Positions 56,382-64,000 of a stretch of DNA of 64,000 bases are shown piece after piece. A program made the translations under genes and the position numbers. Below the pieces are notes generated by a model. That model was not told the origin of the DNA. It did no database searches and saw nothing but the letters and a program-made list of their open reading frames with translations. The first letter of the stretch is position 1. Each line of letters begins with the position of its first letter. The DNA lies in NCBI RefSeq assembly GCF_001466725.1, contig NZ_CP013650.1, positions 3,348,001 to 3,412,000 of the forward strand. Direction: 5' to 3'. Source of the stretch: Lacimicrobium alkaliphilum. Its GTDB lineage: Bacteria > Pseudomonadota > Gammaproteobacteria > Enterobacterales > Alteromonadaceae.

Positions 56382-56759
56382 TCAGCAGAAAGCTTTGACG
56401 ATATGGCCCACAGCAGAATGCCTGACAGAGAGGCGAAGGTTGTCTCTGACCAAATCGGCCGGGTATCCGAACAGCCCGAACTTGTTGCCTCTGCTATGGC
56501 TGATAATCACCACATGTTCAGGTGGCTCAGGCAAATCGGCCTGAAAAGGATCCAGCACAGGGATTTCATAGGGCTCAATACGAATAATGCCCATGCGTCG
56601 TCCATTGCGATAAAAAGAACGTTCAAATACCGGTCGTTGCAGTATGGCATAGACCGCAAACTTAGGGATCTGAACACATCGTCCACGCCACTCAAATTCA
56701 ACCAGTTGCAGGTAATTAACAAGCTGTGCAATATTTTCAGGCAAACGGGTTGTACGCAT
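56382..56759 (-). CDS. CheW-like single-domain protein
   Basis: A 125-residue soluble protein. It looks like a CheW fold: KFAVYAILQRPVFERSFYRNG, then IRIEPYEIPVLDPF, and near the end VVIISHSRGNKFGLFGYPADLV. CheW links chemoreceptors to CheA, but no che genes are near. A GGGGGA box precedes the ATG. The ygjV gene follows after three bases. The call is from pattern only, and a different SH3-like protein is possible. Confidence 0.55.
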   Translation of the reverse strand: MRTTRLPENIAQLVNYLQLVEFEWRGRCVQIPKFAVYAILQRPVFERSFYRNGRRMGIIRIEPYEIPVLDPFQADLPEPPEHVVIISHSRGNKFGLFGYPADLVRDNLRLSVRHSAVGHIVKAFC

Positions 56760-56829
56760 TGTCTTTCCCCCTTAACTGAGACTATAGCAGCTCCTGAAAA
56801 GATATGGCTGATGTGTTACGCCCGGGCGG

Positions 56830-57561
56830 TCAGAAATTCAGATAGAAGTGCTGGCACAACTTTCGGTAAGCTTGCGTGTAGTGGCCAGCCTGCTGCTGAA
56901 TGATCAGATTTTGTGTGTTTACCTGATGCGGCGCTGTTCTGCTAAATTCCAGCAACACCCGGCTGACCGACTTATCCGGTTGTGAGCGCACCTCCATTCG
57001 CCGGCTGACATACAATCCTTCCTCACGGGCCATAGTCACAAGCCCCTCCACCAGCTGTTGTGGCAACACGCAACAAAAACGCCCTTGTTCAGTCAATAGT
57101 CCTGAAACGGCCTGCACAAGTTCCTGATGAGACAACTCTGCAGTCAGCCTGGCAGCTTGCCTGGCCGGCTCAAGTGAGTGCTGATGAGGAAAGTAAGGCG
57201 GATTAGAGATGATCAGGTCATACCCTGGCCTTTTGGGCATCGCCTGCAAAGGCAAACACTCAAAAACGAGTTTGTCTGCCCAGGGACTATTGACGGCATT
57301 CTCACGGGCCTGAACAATGGCTTGTGGATCCCTGTCAACACCACAGATCCGGCTGTCGGCGCTGCTGGTCTGGGCCATCATCAATGCCAGTAAACCACTG
57401 CCGGTACCTATATCCAGAATCCGCCGGGCCTGTCCGGGTTCAGTCCAGCTGCCCAGCATGATGCTGTCCGTTCCCACTTTCATAGCACAGCGATCATGGG
57501 CAACAAAAAACTGCTTAAACTCAAAGCCCTTAGCACGCCCCTGGGGAGTTGGCTTAGTCAA
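56830..57561 (-). CDS. trmN6: tRNA1(Val) (adenine(37)-N6)-methyltransferase
   Basis: A 243-residue methyltransferase that puts m6A at position 37 of tRNA-Val (E. coli YfiC type). The SAM loop is LDIGTGSGLLALMMAQ (near 49-64), and the adenine N6 motif is SNPPYF (near 122). The N-terminal KGFEFKQFFVAHDRCAMKVGTD segment matches YfiC. The start appears to be TTG at 57561, overlapping the upstream gene by eight bases. Confidence 0.9.
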   Translation of the reverse strand: MTKPTPQGRAKGFEFKQFFVAHDRCAMKVGTDSIMLGSWTEPGQARRILDIGTGSGLLALMMAQTSSADSRICGVDRDPQAIVQARENAVNSPWADKLVFECLPLQAMPKRPGYDLIISNPPYFPHQHSLEPARQAARLTAELSHQELVQAVSGLLTEQGRFCCVLPQQLVEGLVTMAREEGLYVSRRMEVRSQPDKSVSRVLLEFSRTAPHQVNTQNLIIQQQAGHYTQAYRKLCQHFYLNF

Positions 57562-58204
57562 ACCGCTGCAGCTCCATCATTTTTCCGGCAACTTCAGTTG
57601 CTGATACAGGACGGTACTTACTAAAACGCCCAATCAATACAGGAGAGAGCCATTGCATCAGGCGAATCGCTAACTGCTCTGAAACACGTGAATCATCCCT
57701 GTTTCCGACTAACAATGACGGCCTTACCGCAGAGGCACTGTTGAGACCGGGGATACGAAAAACAGCATTTTCCAGTTCCCCCTTGGTACGCAGATAGAAA
57801 CTGGCACTTCTGGCGTTGGCACCCACCGAGGAAATCCATACCAGACTGCGCACATGCTGACTGCGGGCCAGCTGAGCAGCAATATGTACGTATTCGAAAT
57901 CCACCTTACGAAATTCGCTCTTGCTGCCGGCAGATTTGAGCGTGGTACCGAGACAAATATACAGATGATCGACACAAAAATAGCCTTCGTAGGCCTGAAG
58001 GTTATCAAAATCGATGACCACCGGGTGATGTATGTTTGCCTGGCTGGACATGGGCCTGCGCACCAGACAGGTTACACTCTTATAACGAGGGTCTTTAACC
58101 AGCATTTGTGTCAGGGCTTTGCCCACCAATCCGCTGGCACCAAGCACAAGAGCAGAATAACCTTGGGTACGCTTCTGAGGCGAACCGCTAAGCTGAATGC
58201 TCAT
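57554..58204 (-). CDS. NAD(P)-binding Rossmann-fold protein (HTATIP2/SDR-like)
   Basis: A 216-residue atypical short-chain dehydrogenase. The nucleotide loop is GASGLVG (near 23-29). The core has ISSVGANARSASFYLRTKGELE, with Ser, Tyr and Lys spaced as in extended SDRs. It resembles the TIP30/HTATIP2 group and may act as a reductase or redox sensor. The start overlaps the GGDEF-EAL stop by four bases, and its stop overlaps trmN6, so the three form one operon. Confidence 0.87.
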   Translation of the reverse strand: MSIQLSGSPQKRTQGYSALVLGASGLVGKALTQMLVKDPRYKSVTCLVRRPMSSQANIHHPVVIDFDNLQAYEGYFCVDHLYICLGTTLKSAGSKSEFRKVDFEYVHIAAQLARSQHVRSLVWISSVGANARSASFYLRTKGELENAVFRIPGLNSASAVRPSLLVGNRDDSRVSEQLAIRLMQWLSPVLIGRFSKYRPVSATEVAGKMMELQRFD

Positions 58205-59730
58205 TGATTAACCGGTTGGACCACTGAAACCGAAGACCACTGATTGCGGACAAAGTCGGTAAGCTGATCAATTTCCATTGGTCGGGCAGTGAGATAACCC
58301 TGCACCTCGTGGCAACCACAGAACCTGATTTGTTCCAGTTGTTCCTGAGTTTCGACCCCCTCAGCCACGACACTGATCTCCAGAGTCCGGGCCATGGTGG
58401 CTACCGCCTCGACAATGGCCCGGACTCTTGGCTGATCCAGCAAGTCATGAATAAAGTCCCGATCGATCTTAATTTCATCTATTGGCAGATTCTTCAGCAT
58501 CGCCAGCGAAGAATATCCGGTACCGAAATCATCAATGGAAAACTTCAGCCCCAGTTCCCGCAACCGGGTCAGCAAGCGCACACTGGCTGACAGGTCAGAC
58601 AGCGCTGCGGTTTCGGTAATCTCCAGTTGCAGATAGGGATAGAGTTGTGGCGACTGGTGAAGCATCGTCAGTAAACTGGACATCAGCTTCTCACTGTTAA
58701 ACTCCTGGGCAGAGATATTCACCGACACGCGCCTTATCGTATCTCCGAGCATACCGGACTCTACCAGCTCTTTATTGGCCTGACGGACTACAAAAGCGGT
58801 AATTCCGGAAATCAGGTTATTGCTCTCAGCCAACGGAATAAACACATCAGGCCCCACAGCGCCACGTTTCGGACACTGCCAGCGCACCAGCACCTCACAA
58901 CCTGTCAGACCACCATCGGCAATGGAAAACTGAGGCTGATACACCAGCGAAAGCTGATCATTGGCAATAACCTGACGCAGATCCCTGACTAACGCCTGCC
59001 TTTCCTGCTCAGACTCAGACAATGCCTGATTAAACTGGCGGATCATACCCTGACCACTACGCTTCGCCTCCTTGAGGGCGCTTTGGGCAGCGAACAGCAG
59101 TTCCTGCGCAGTCTGTCCATCTCGGGGAAACAAGGCAACGCCAATGCTGCAACTGAGCTTCAGTTCAAACTCACGCACCACGTCGGCGAACAACAGGTGC
59201 AGAGCAACAGCCTGCTGTTCAATATCAGTTTGATGACGCTCAGCCACTATAGCCAATGCAAACTGGTCGGTGCCAAGACGGGCGATTAAATCCTCTGCAT
59301 GATACTGGCGCTTCAGCGCTGCCGCCAGTCGCCTCAACAGCGCATCTCCGCCTGCATAGCCGAGGCGGTTGTTTGCTTCCTTAAAACCATCAATATCCAG
59401 GCACACCAACATCACCTGCTGATTGTTGCTATGACTACTTACCAGTAAGTCCTGCAGATAATGGGTAAAAAGATAGGGTCTGAACAATCCGGTGAGTGGA
59501 TCGCGCTGATTGATCCGTTCAATATATGACAAAGCTTTGGCGACAATCACATACAATAACAGGGCTGTCAGGCCCACATAGAACCAGCCCTTGAAGGTCT
59601 GAAGTTTGTTGATTAGCTCAGGATCGTCAACCATCCGCTCCAGAGCCAAATCGGAAAACAGGATCCAGCCAGAGCCGATAACAAGGTAGATCAATGCAAT
59701 CAATGCGGCCGGACGAGTAGCTCTTTTCAT
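58201..59730 (-). CDS. Membrane-bound GGDEF-EAL phosphodiesterase with degenerate GGDEF
   Basis: The product has 509 residues. Two membrane helices (about 9-28 and 48-68) leave a short loop. The GGDEF-like domain has GTDQF instead of GGDEF (near 154), so cyclase activity is unlikely. The EAL domain has CEVLVRW, VNISAQEF, LEITETA, IDDFGTGYSS, IKIDRDF and AEGVETQEQ, all the usual metal and base residues. An AAGGA box precedes the ATG. It is the first gene of the operon with the NAD(P)-binding protein and TrmN6. Confidence 0.92.
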   Translation of the reverse strand: MKRATRPAALIALIYLVIGSGWILFSDLALERMVDDPELINKLQTFKGWFYVGLTALLLYVIVAKALSYIERINQRDPLTGLFRPYLFTHYLQDLLVSSHSNNQQVMLVCLDIDGFKEANNRLGYAGGDALLRRLAAALKRQYHAEDLIARLGTDQFALAIVAERHQTDIEQQAVALHLLFADVVREFELKLSCSIGVALFPRDGQTAQELLFAAQSALKEAKRSGQGMIRQFNQALSESEQERQALVRDLRQVIANDQLSLVYQPQFSIADGGLTGCEVLVRWQCPKRGAVGPDVFIPLAESNNLISGITAFVVRQANKELVESGMLGDTIRRVSVNISAQEFNSEKLMSSLLTMLHQSPQLYPYLQLEITETAALSDLSASVRLLTRLRELGLKFSIDDFGTGYSSLAMLKNLPIDEIKIDRDFIHDLLDQPRVRAIVEAVATMARTLEISVVAEGVETQEQLEQIRFCGCHEVQGYLTARPMEIDQLTDFVRNQWSSVSVVQPVNQ

Positions 59731-59852
59731 TCTTATTCCTTGTCCGGGACAGCCTTTACCAGACCGTCCAACAGCACAATACGCTAAAGGTTTTTAATAA
59801 AAAGGTCTATATGAAAATAATACCAGAACAACTTAACTACACAGATTAGCGA

Positions 59853-62744
59853 TTAGCCGGAGACGGCACAAGGAAGAGGACTATCAAGCTCCAGCACAGA
59901 ACTCAAAGGTATTGGCTTACTCAGGGCAAAGCCCTGACCGTAATCAATGCCCAGCGCCGTCAGTGCACGGCAACTTTCCTGATCAGAAACAAATTCAGCA
60001 ATGGTAAGCTTGCCCATACTGCTGGCAATTTCATGAATGGCTTTGACGGTGGCGTAATCACTGCGATCACGGCACATATTTCTGACGAAGGAGCCGTCAA
60101 TTTTCACATAGTCCACGGCCATATTCTTCAGATAAGTGAATGAGCTCATGCCCGCCCCAAAGTCATCCAGCGCAAAACGACATCCCATCTCCCGCAAGGT
60201 GTCGATAAAATGGTTGGCGGAGCCAAGGTTAGTGACTGCGGCGGTTTCGGTTATCTCGAAACAGATTTTCTCCGGCGGAATGTTGGCATAGCGCAGGCGA
60301 CTGACTATCTTGTCCAGAAACTCCTCATTTCCCAGTGTCATACCGGAAAGGTTGATGGCACATTTGCTCAGCACATCCAGATGTTGCGGGTGTTGCTCTA
60401 GAAAATCCATGGTGTTTGAGAAGACCCATTCGTCGATCTTATTCATCAGCCCATAGCGCTCGGCAATGGGGATAAAGATTCCGGGGTTGAGCAGTTCGCC
60501 CTGTTGATTCTGCATACGTACCAGAATTTCATAATGCATCCCTTCAGCAGCCTGATTAAAGGGCACTATCGGCTGGCAATAGAGCACAAAACTATTGTGC
60601 TGTAGCGCCTTTTGAATAGCATTGACCCACTCCAGTTCTTTTTGCTGGTAGTTTAACTGCTGATCACTGGCATCGAACACATGATAGCGGTTGCGTCCGG
60701 TATTCTTGGCACTGTAACAGGCGTGATCTGCTGCCTTAATCAGTTCAACACTGTTGGCCATATCGGCACGGATCTCTACCACCCCGATACTGGCTCCGAT
60801 ATGAAAGAGTTTATCTCCCCAGGTGAAACGAAAACTGCGAATGGCCTGCAGCATTTCCGTCAGGCGGGGTTTAACCTGCTCAACCGACAAGGATGCATAC
60901 ACCAGGCAGAATTCATCCCCTCCAACACGGGCCAGAATATCCTGTTCTTCAATGCCCCCGCTCAGCAGACTGGCCACCTGGCGCAATAATTCATCACCGG
61001 CCTGATGGCCACAGGAATCATTAACCAACTTGAACTGATCCATGTCGATATAACACAGAGTAGCACTGCTGTGGTGCTGTTTGACCTGTTCCAGTAAGGA
61101 ATTGAGCTGGCGATCGAAGGCGTACCTGTTGTACAGGCCGGTCAGTTGATCATGATTAGCCTGATAATAGACCTGCTGCTGCAGTGCCAAATCAGCGGTG
61201 ACATCGCGGCCGATTCCTTCTACCGCAATCAGTCGGCCATCTTGGTCAAAGACCGGGGAATCCCTGTACTCTATCTGCCGCACCTCGCCGCTGGCGGTAT
61301 AGTAATCCACCACATAAGGTTCCGGGCGCTGCCCTGAAGCCAGTTGACGGCGGATTTTCTGCTCGTTGTCCGGCGCTCGTTTGACACATTGACGATAATT
61401 ATGGCGAAAATATTCAGCACTGTAACCGAGAATATCCTCCACACTGTGGCTGACGAAACTCACCGTGCCACCTGGCTCATGAGAGTAAACAAAGTGGCCA
61501 CTGAGTCCCTCAACCAGGCGCCTGAATTTCTCTTCACTGTCTTTCAGTGCCTGCTCACTGAGGCGCCGCGCCGTAATGTCTCTGACTGTCACAGCAACAC
61601 CGTCCCCGGCTTTCACTATCTGAATTTTCAGCCACTGAGCCTTAACCAAAGGATTATCACAGGCAATATATTGTTCATGGGCGCGCCCGCTCTGACAGAC
61701 GCGGATACAGATCCTGAGTAACGGCCGGGCATCTAATGCAGCCAGCTGTTGGCTCAGTGTCTTGTTTTGCAGACCGTTATCGCCGGTAACAAAGAGCCGC
61801 AGCGCCATATGATTGGCCTCGGCAAGGCTGAAATCACTGATCTGTTGCTTTGTGCGGATCACCCTGAATACCAGAATGGCATCCAGAGAGGCTTCACTGG
61901 CGGCCTTATAACGCTGCTGCGACTGGCTCAGTTTAAAGGCACTGCGCAATTGGCGATGCACAAAAATACTGATGGTAAGCGACATTATCAGACCGATGAT
62001 TAGAACCACATAACCAATATGTAATGTGCCCCTGTTACTCTGTAGCTTCAGTAGCCATTGGCGCCCGGCAAAGGTTACTGGCTGGGTTATCACGGTTTCG
62101 CTGGATATCAGCTCACCGTTGACCATCAACAGTTGTTCACCATCGAACAACTGGAAGTTAAAATCAGAGCCCACCAGTTCCCCTATCATCACCGCCAGTG
62201 TCGCCTTAATATCGAAGCTGGCCATGATATAGCCATGCTGCAGATCATAAGGATTGATGGGACGCAGGATCAGGGCATAGTATTGCTCCGGACTGGCCTG
62301 ATATAAACGGCTGGTAAATTCGGTGTTAACTCGGGCAGGCAGTTGTTCTGTCAGTTCCACAAGTATCTGTTGCATTGGTGCTGCGGCGGTCTGGTGTTTG
62401 CTGCTCCAGCGAATACCGAGTTTATCATCCAGCCACAGAATATCATCGAACCCCGGTAATATATGGCGGGTCGTTTGGGCACGGGCATTAAACCAATCGA
62501 TAACATTAGGATAATTTTCAGGCCAGGTAATCATCAGGTCTTCAAGTGCCCGACGTCTGTCAGCTGAGAAAACTTCAATACTGTTACTGACCTGTTGAGC
62601 AACCACCCTGGCTTTGGACGCCATTCGTTGACGCTCCTGGGTCTCCAGGTACAGACTGACCAGTGCAAAAAGCAGACTTAACAACAAAAACAGAATAAGG
62701 GGCAAGCCACTGACTCTCCCCGGGGCTTTGAACCACATCATCAC
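59853..62744 (-). CDS. Periplasmic-sensor PAS-PAS-GGDEF-EAL protein
   Basis: The largest c-di-GMP protein here, 963 residues. A helix (about 10-33), a periplasmic sensor domain (34-250) and a second helix (about 252-272) come first. Two PAS units follow (about 285-400 and 410-520), with a PAC-like RQIEYRDSPVFDQDG. The GGDEF domain has an intact VGGDEFC, so cyclase activity is possible. The EAL domain has YEILVRM, INLSG, FEITETA, LDDFGAGMSS and VKIDGSF, with AEFVSDQE replacing the usual AEGVE. The start is GTG at 62744, or ATG at 62741. Confidence 0.91.
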   Translation of the reverse strand: MMMWFKAPGRVSGLPLILFLLLSLLFALVSLYLETQERQRMASKARVVAQQVSNSIEVFSADRRRALEDLMITWPENYPNVIDWFNARAQTTRHILPGFDDILWLDDKLGIRWSSKHQTAAAPMQQILVELTEQLPARVNTEFTSRLYQASPEQYYALILRPINPYDLQHGYIMASFDIKATLAVMIGELVGSDFNFQLFDGEQLLMVNGELISSETVITQPVTFAGRQWLLKLQSNRGTLHIGYVVLIIGLIMSLTISIFVHRQLRSAFKLSQSQQRYKAASEASLDAILVFRVIRTKQQISDFSLAEANHMALRLFVTGDNGLQNKTLSQQLAALDARPLLRICIRVCQSGRAHEQYIACDNPLVKAQWLKIQIVKAGDGVAVTVRDITARRLSEQALKDSEEKFRRLVEGLSGHFVYSHEPGGTVSFVSHSVEDILGYSAEYFRHNYRQCVKRAPDNEQKIRRQLASGQRPEPYVVDYYTASGEVRQIEYRDSPVFDQDGRLIAVEGIGRDVTADLALQQQVYYQANHDQLTGLYNRYAFDRQLNSLLEQVKQHHSSATLCYIDMDQFKLVNDSCGHQAGDELLRQVASLLSGGIEEQDILARVGGDEFCLVYASLSVEQVKPRLTEMLQAIRSFRFTWGDKLFHIGASIGVVEIRADMANSVELIKAADHACYSAKNTGRNRYHVFDASDQQLNYQQKELEWVNAIQKALQHNSFVLYCQPIVPFNQAAEGMHYEILVRMQNQQGELLNPGIFIPIAERYGLMNKIDEWVFSNTMDFLEQHPQHLDVLSKCAINLSGMTLGNEEFLDKIVSRLRYANIPPEKICFEITETAAVTNLGSANHFIDTLREMGCRFALDDFGAGMSSFTYLKNMAVDYVKIDGSFVRNMCRDRSDYATVKAIHEIASSMGKLTIAEFVSDQESCRALTALGIDYGQGFALSKPIPLSSVLELDSPLPCAVSG

Positions 62745-62843
62745 AGCCTGGAATTACCGCTTAAGAGCGATGATTCTATCCTGCAAAGATGACAGGATTA
62801 TGACTTCAATTGCGAAATCGTATCGGCACTGTGATGATACCGG

Positions 62844-63740
62844 CTAGGGTACAGCTATCCCTCTTGCGGCTTCAAGCAGGGCAAACCAGTGCTGACGATC
62901 CAGTTTTATATCTATGGCGGCCGCCTGCCTTGTGATACGTCGCGTATTGCCACTGCCAAGGAGTGGCATCGCCTGACAAGGCAGGGCCATTACAAAAGCC
63001 AGTAAAATCTGGTCAAGTTCGGCATCATACTGGCGGGCAATTTGTGAGGCTTTCTCCCGCAGTGCCTTGTACTGAAAATCATGGAATATTTCGCCACCGC
63101 CAAGACACGACCAGGCCATAGGTTTGACCCGCTGTTGCTGGAGATAGTCCAGATTACCATCGAACAGATAGTCGCTGTGGATCAGGCTGATTTCCAGTTG
63201 ATTGGTCACCAGTGGATAGTCGAGCCGGGATTGCAACAAAGCAAACTGCGCCACAGTGAAATTCGACACGCCAAAATGACGCACCTTACCCGCCGCTTTC
63301 AAAGCATCAAAAGCCTGCGCCACATCATCGGCGTCCATCAACGGATCGGGTCTGTGCAACAACAAGACATCCAGATAGTCACAGTGCAATTCCCGTAGCG
63401 AACGCTCGACCGCGCGGATGATATAATCCCCACTGCTGTTGTAATGCATCTCGCTGACGTCAGGCTGCGCTTCACAGGGAAACAGAATGCCACACTTAGA
63501 CACCACTTCAATCTGCTCCCGCAGATGCGGAGCCTGTTTCAGCATTTTTCCGAACAGGCCCTCCTCAGTAAAGGCGCCGTATACGTCAGCATGATCCGTA
63601 GTGGTGATCCCAAGCTCCAGCCCGTGTTCAACGAATGCCTGCAACTCAGATACTGACATCTGCCATTCATTGAGGCGCCAGTAGCCCTGGATACAGCGTG
63701 AAAAGCTTAAGTCGTCTTTTACCAGTTCAATACGTTGCAT
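62844..63740 (-). CDS. Aldo/keto reductase, YdhF type
   Basis: NADPH-dependent reductase of 298 residues, the same length as E. coli YdhF. The catalytic tetrad is visible: Asp and Tyr in DHADVYG (near 49-55), Lys in VVSKCGI, and His in LLHRPDP. The NADP part has GSGNTRRITRQAAAI. An AGGAAAG box precedes the ATG. Substrate is unknown. It is not in an operon with its neighbours. Confidence 0.92.
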   Translation of the reverse strand: MQRIELVKDDLSFSRCIQGYWRLNEWQMSVSELQAFVEHGLELGITTTDHADVYGAFTEEGLFGKMLKQAPHLREQIEVVSKCGILFPCEAQPDVSEMHYNSSGDYIIRAVERSLRELHCDYLDVLLLHRPDPLMDADDVAQAFDALKAAGKVRHFGVSNFTVAQFALLQSRLDYPLVTNQLEISLIHSDYLFDGNLDYLQQQRVKPMAWSCLGGGEIFHDFQYKALREKASQIARQYDAELDQILLAFVMALPCQAMPLLGSGNTRRITRQAAAIDIKLDRQHWFALLEAARGIAVP

Positions 63741-63810
63741 CGACTTTCCTGTTATTTATGCCCGGTTATCCGGGGGGATTTTGCGATACATCCAGGCCAG
63801 GTGAACGTGT

Positions 63811-64000
63811 TCAGGGCCTGACCAGTTTCCAGCCCACAAATACCGTTGCCACTACAGCCAGTACATAACAATAAAAAACATAGGGTATCAGGGCCACCGG
63901 CGAGATAGCAAAACTGGCACCGAGCAGCAAAGCCTGGGCGCCATAGGGGATCAGACCCTGCACAATACAGGAAAAAATATCCAGCAGACTGGCGCTGCGT
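63811..64000 (-). CDS. NhaC-type Na+/H+ antiporter, C-terminal end only
   Basis: The last 62 residues of a membrane protein cut by the window edge (stop TGA at 63811). SASLLDIFSCIVQGLIPYGAQ and the two closing helices (LLLGASFAISPVALIPYVFY, key pattern only) match the C-terminus of NhaC-family antiporters, which expel sodium and suit a marine habitat. Confidence 0.75.
   Translation of the reverse strand, partial: RSASLLDIFSCIVQGLIPYGAQALLLGASFAISPVALIPYVFYCYVLAVVATVFVGWKLVRP

Overview
The window reads as chromosomal DNA of a free-living, probably marine gammaproteobacterium of the Alteromonadales type. This is inference from gene content: the rpsU-yqeY-dnaG-rpoD block next to divergent tsaD, plsY and folB-folK-uppP, a SerA and an RdgC of E. 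coli type, many c-di-GMP proteins, and a PEP-CTERM protein. Base composition is near 50% GC throughout, with no clear compositional island. No tRNA, rRNA, CRISPR array, transposase or integrase was found. The two ends cut genes: a PEP-CTERM protein on the left and an NhaC-type antiporter on the right.

Layout. 1-4.3 kb: PEP-CTERM protein, thymidine kinase, a lone PAS protein, dGTPase, and an exported methyltransferase-like protein. 4.3-12.6 kb: a MacAB-like export operon (adaptor, ATPase, two permeases) bracketed by two copies of a palindromic repeat, then an S33-type hydrolase and a divergent membrane-anchored LytTR regulator; a third, decayed repeat copy follows. 12.6-18.2 kb: a three-gene SMC/KITE/kleisin operon of MukBEF/MksBEF/Wadjet type with no nuclease subunit beside it. 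18.4-24.9 kb: HDOD protein, periplasmic binding protein, a PAS-GGDEF-EAL gene broken by a one-base frameshift, heme O synthase, a small membrane protein and a thioredoxin-like protein. 25.3-29.7 kb: aconitase and, divergently, fumarase C. 29.7-37.3 kb: 2OG-Fe(II) oxygenase, phoB-phoR with a PstS-like gene overlapping phoR, an orphan sensor kinase, rdgC and a second HDOD gene. 37.6-51.5 kb: a metallopeptidase-like lipoprotein, then housekeeping genes (hinT, uppP, folK, folB, plsY, tsaD, rpsU, yqeY-like, dnaG, rpoD, a frameshifted fau, rpiA, serA) separated by several families of intergenic repeats. 51.6-55.8 kb: a tight operon of a cupredoxin-like protein, a transmembrane GGDEF-EAL protein and a predicted outer-membrane barrel. 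55.8-63.7 kb: YgjV, a CheW-like protein, TrmN6, an NAD(P)-binding protein, two more GGDEF-EAL proteins and an aldo/keto reductase.

How the genes work together. Four GGDEF-EAL proteins with intact phosphodiesterase residues point to strong c-di-GMP control. PhoBR with a PstS-like protein suggests phosphate sensing. The MMS block links ribosome, primase and sigma-70 production. The two loci most worth a second look are the SMC-like operon (12645-18162), whose gene order is the reverse of Wadjet and which lacks JetD, and the cupredoxin/c-di-GMP/barrel operon (51571-55814). Two genes (the PAS-EAL gene and fau) each appear to have lost one base, in an A run and a G run, so assembly error must be weighed against real inactivation.
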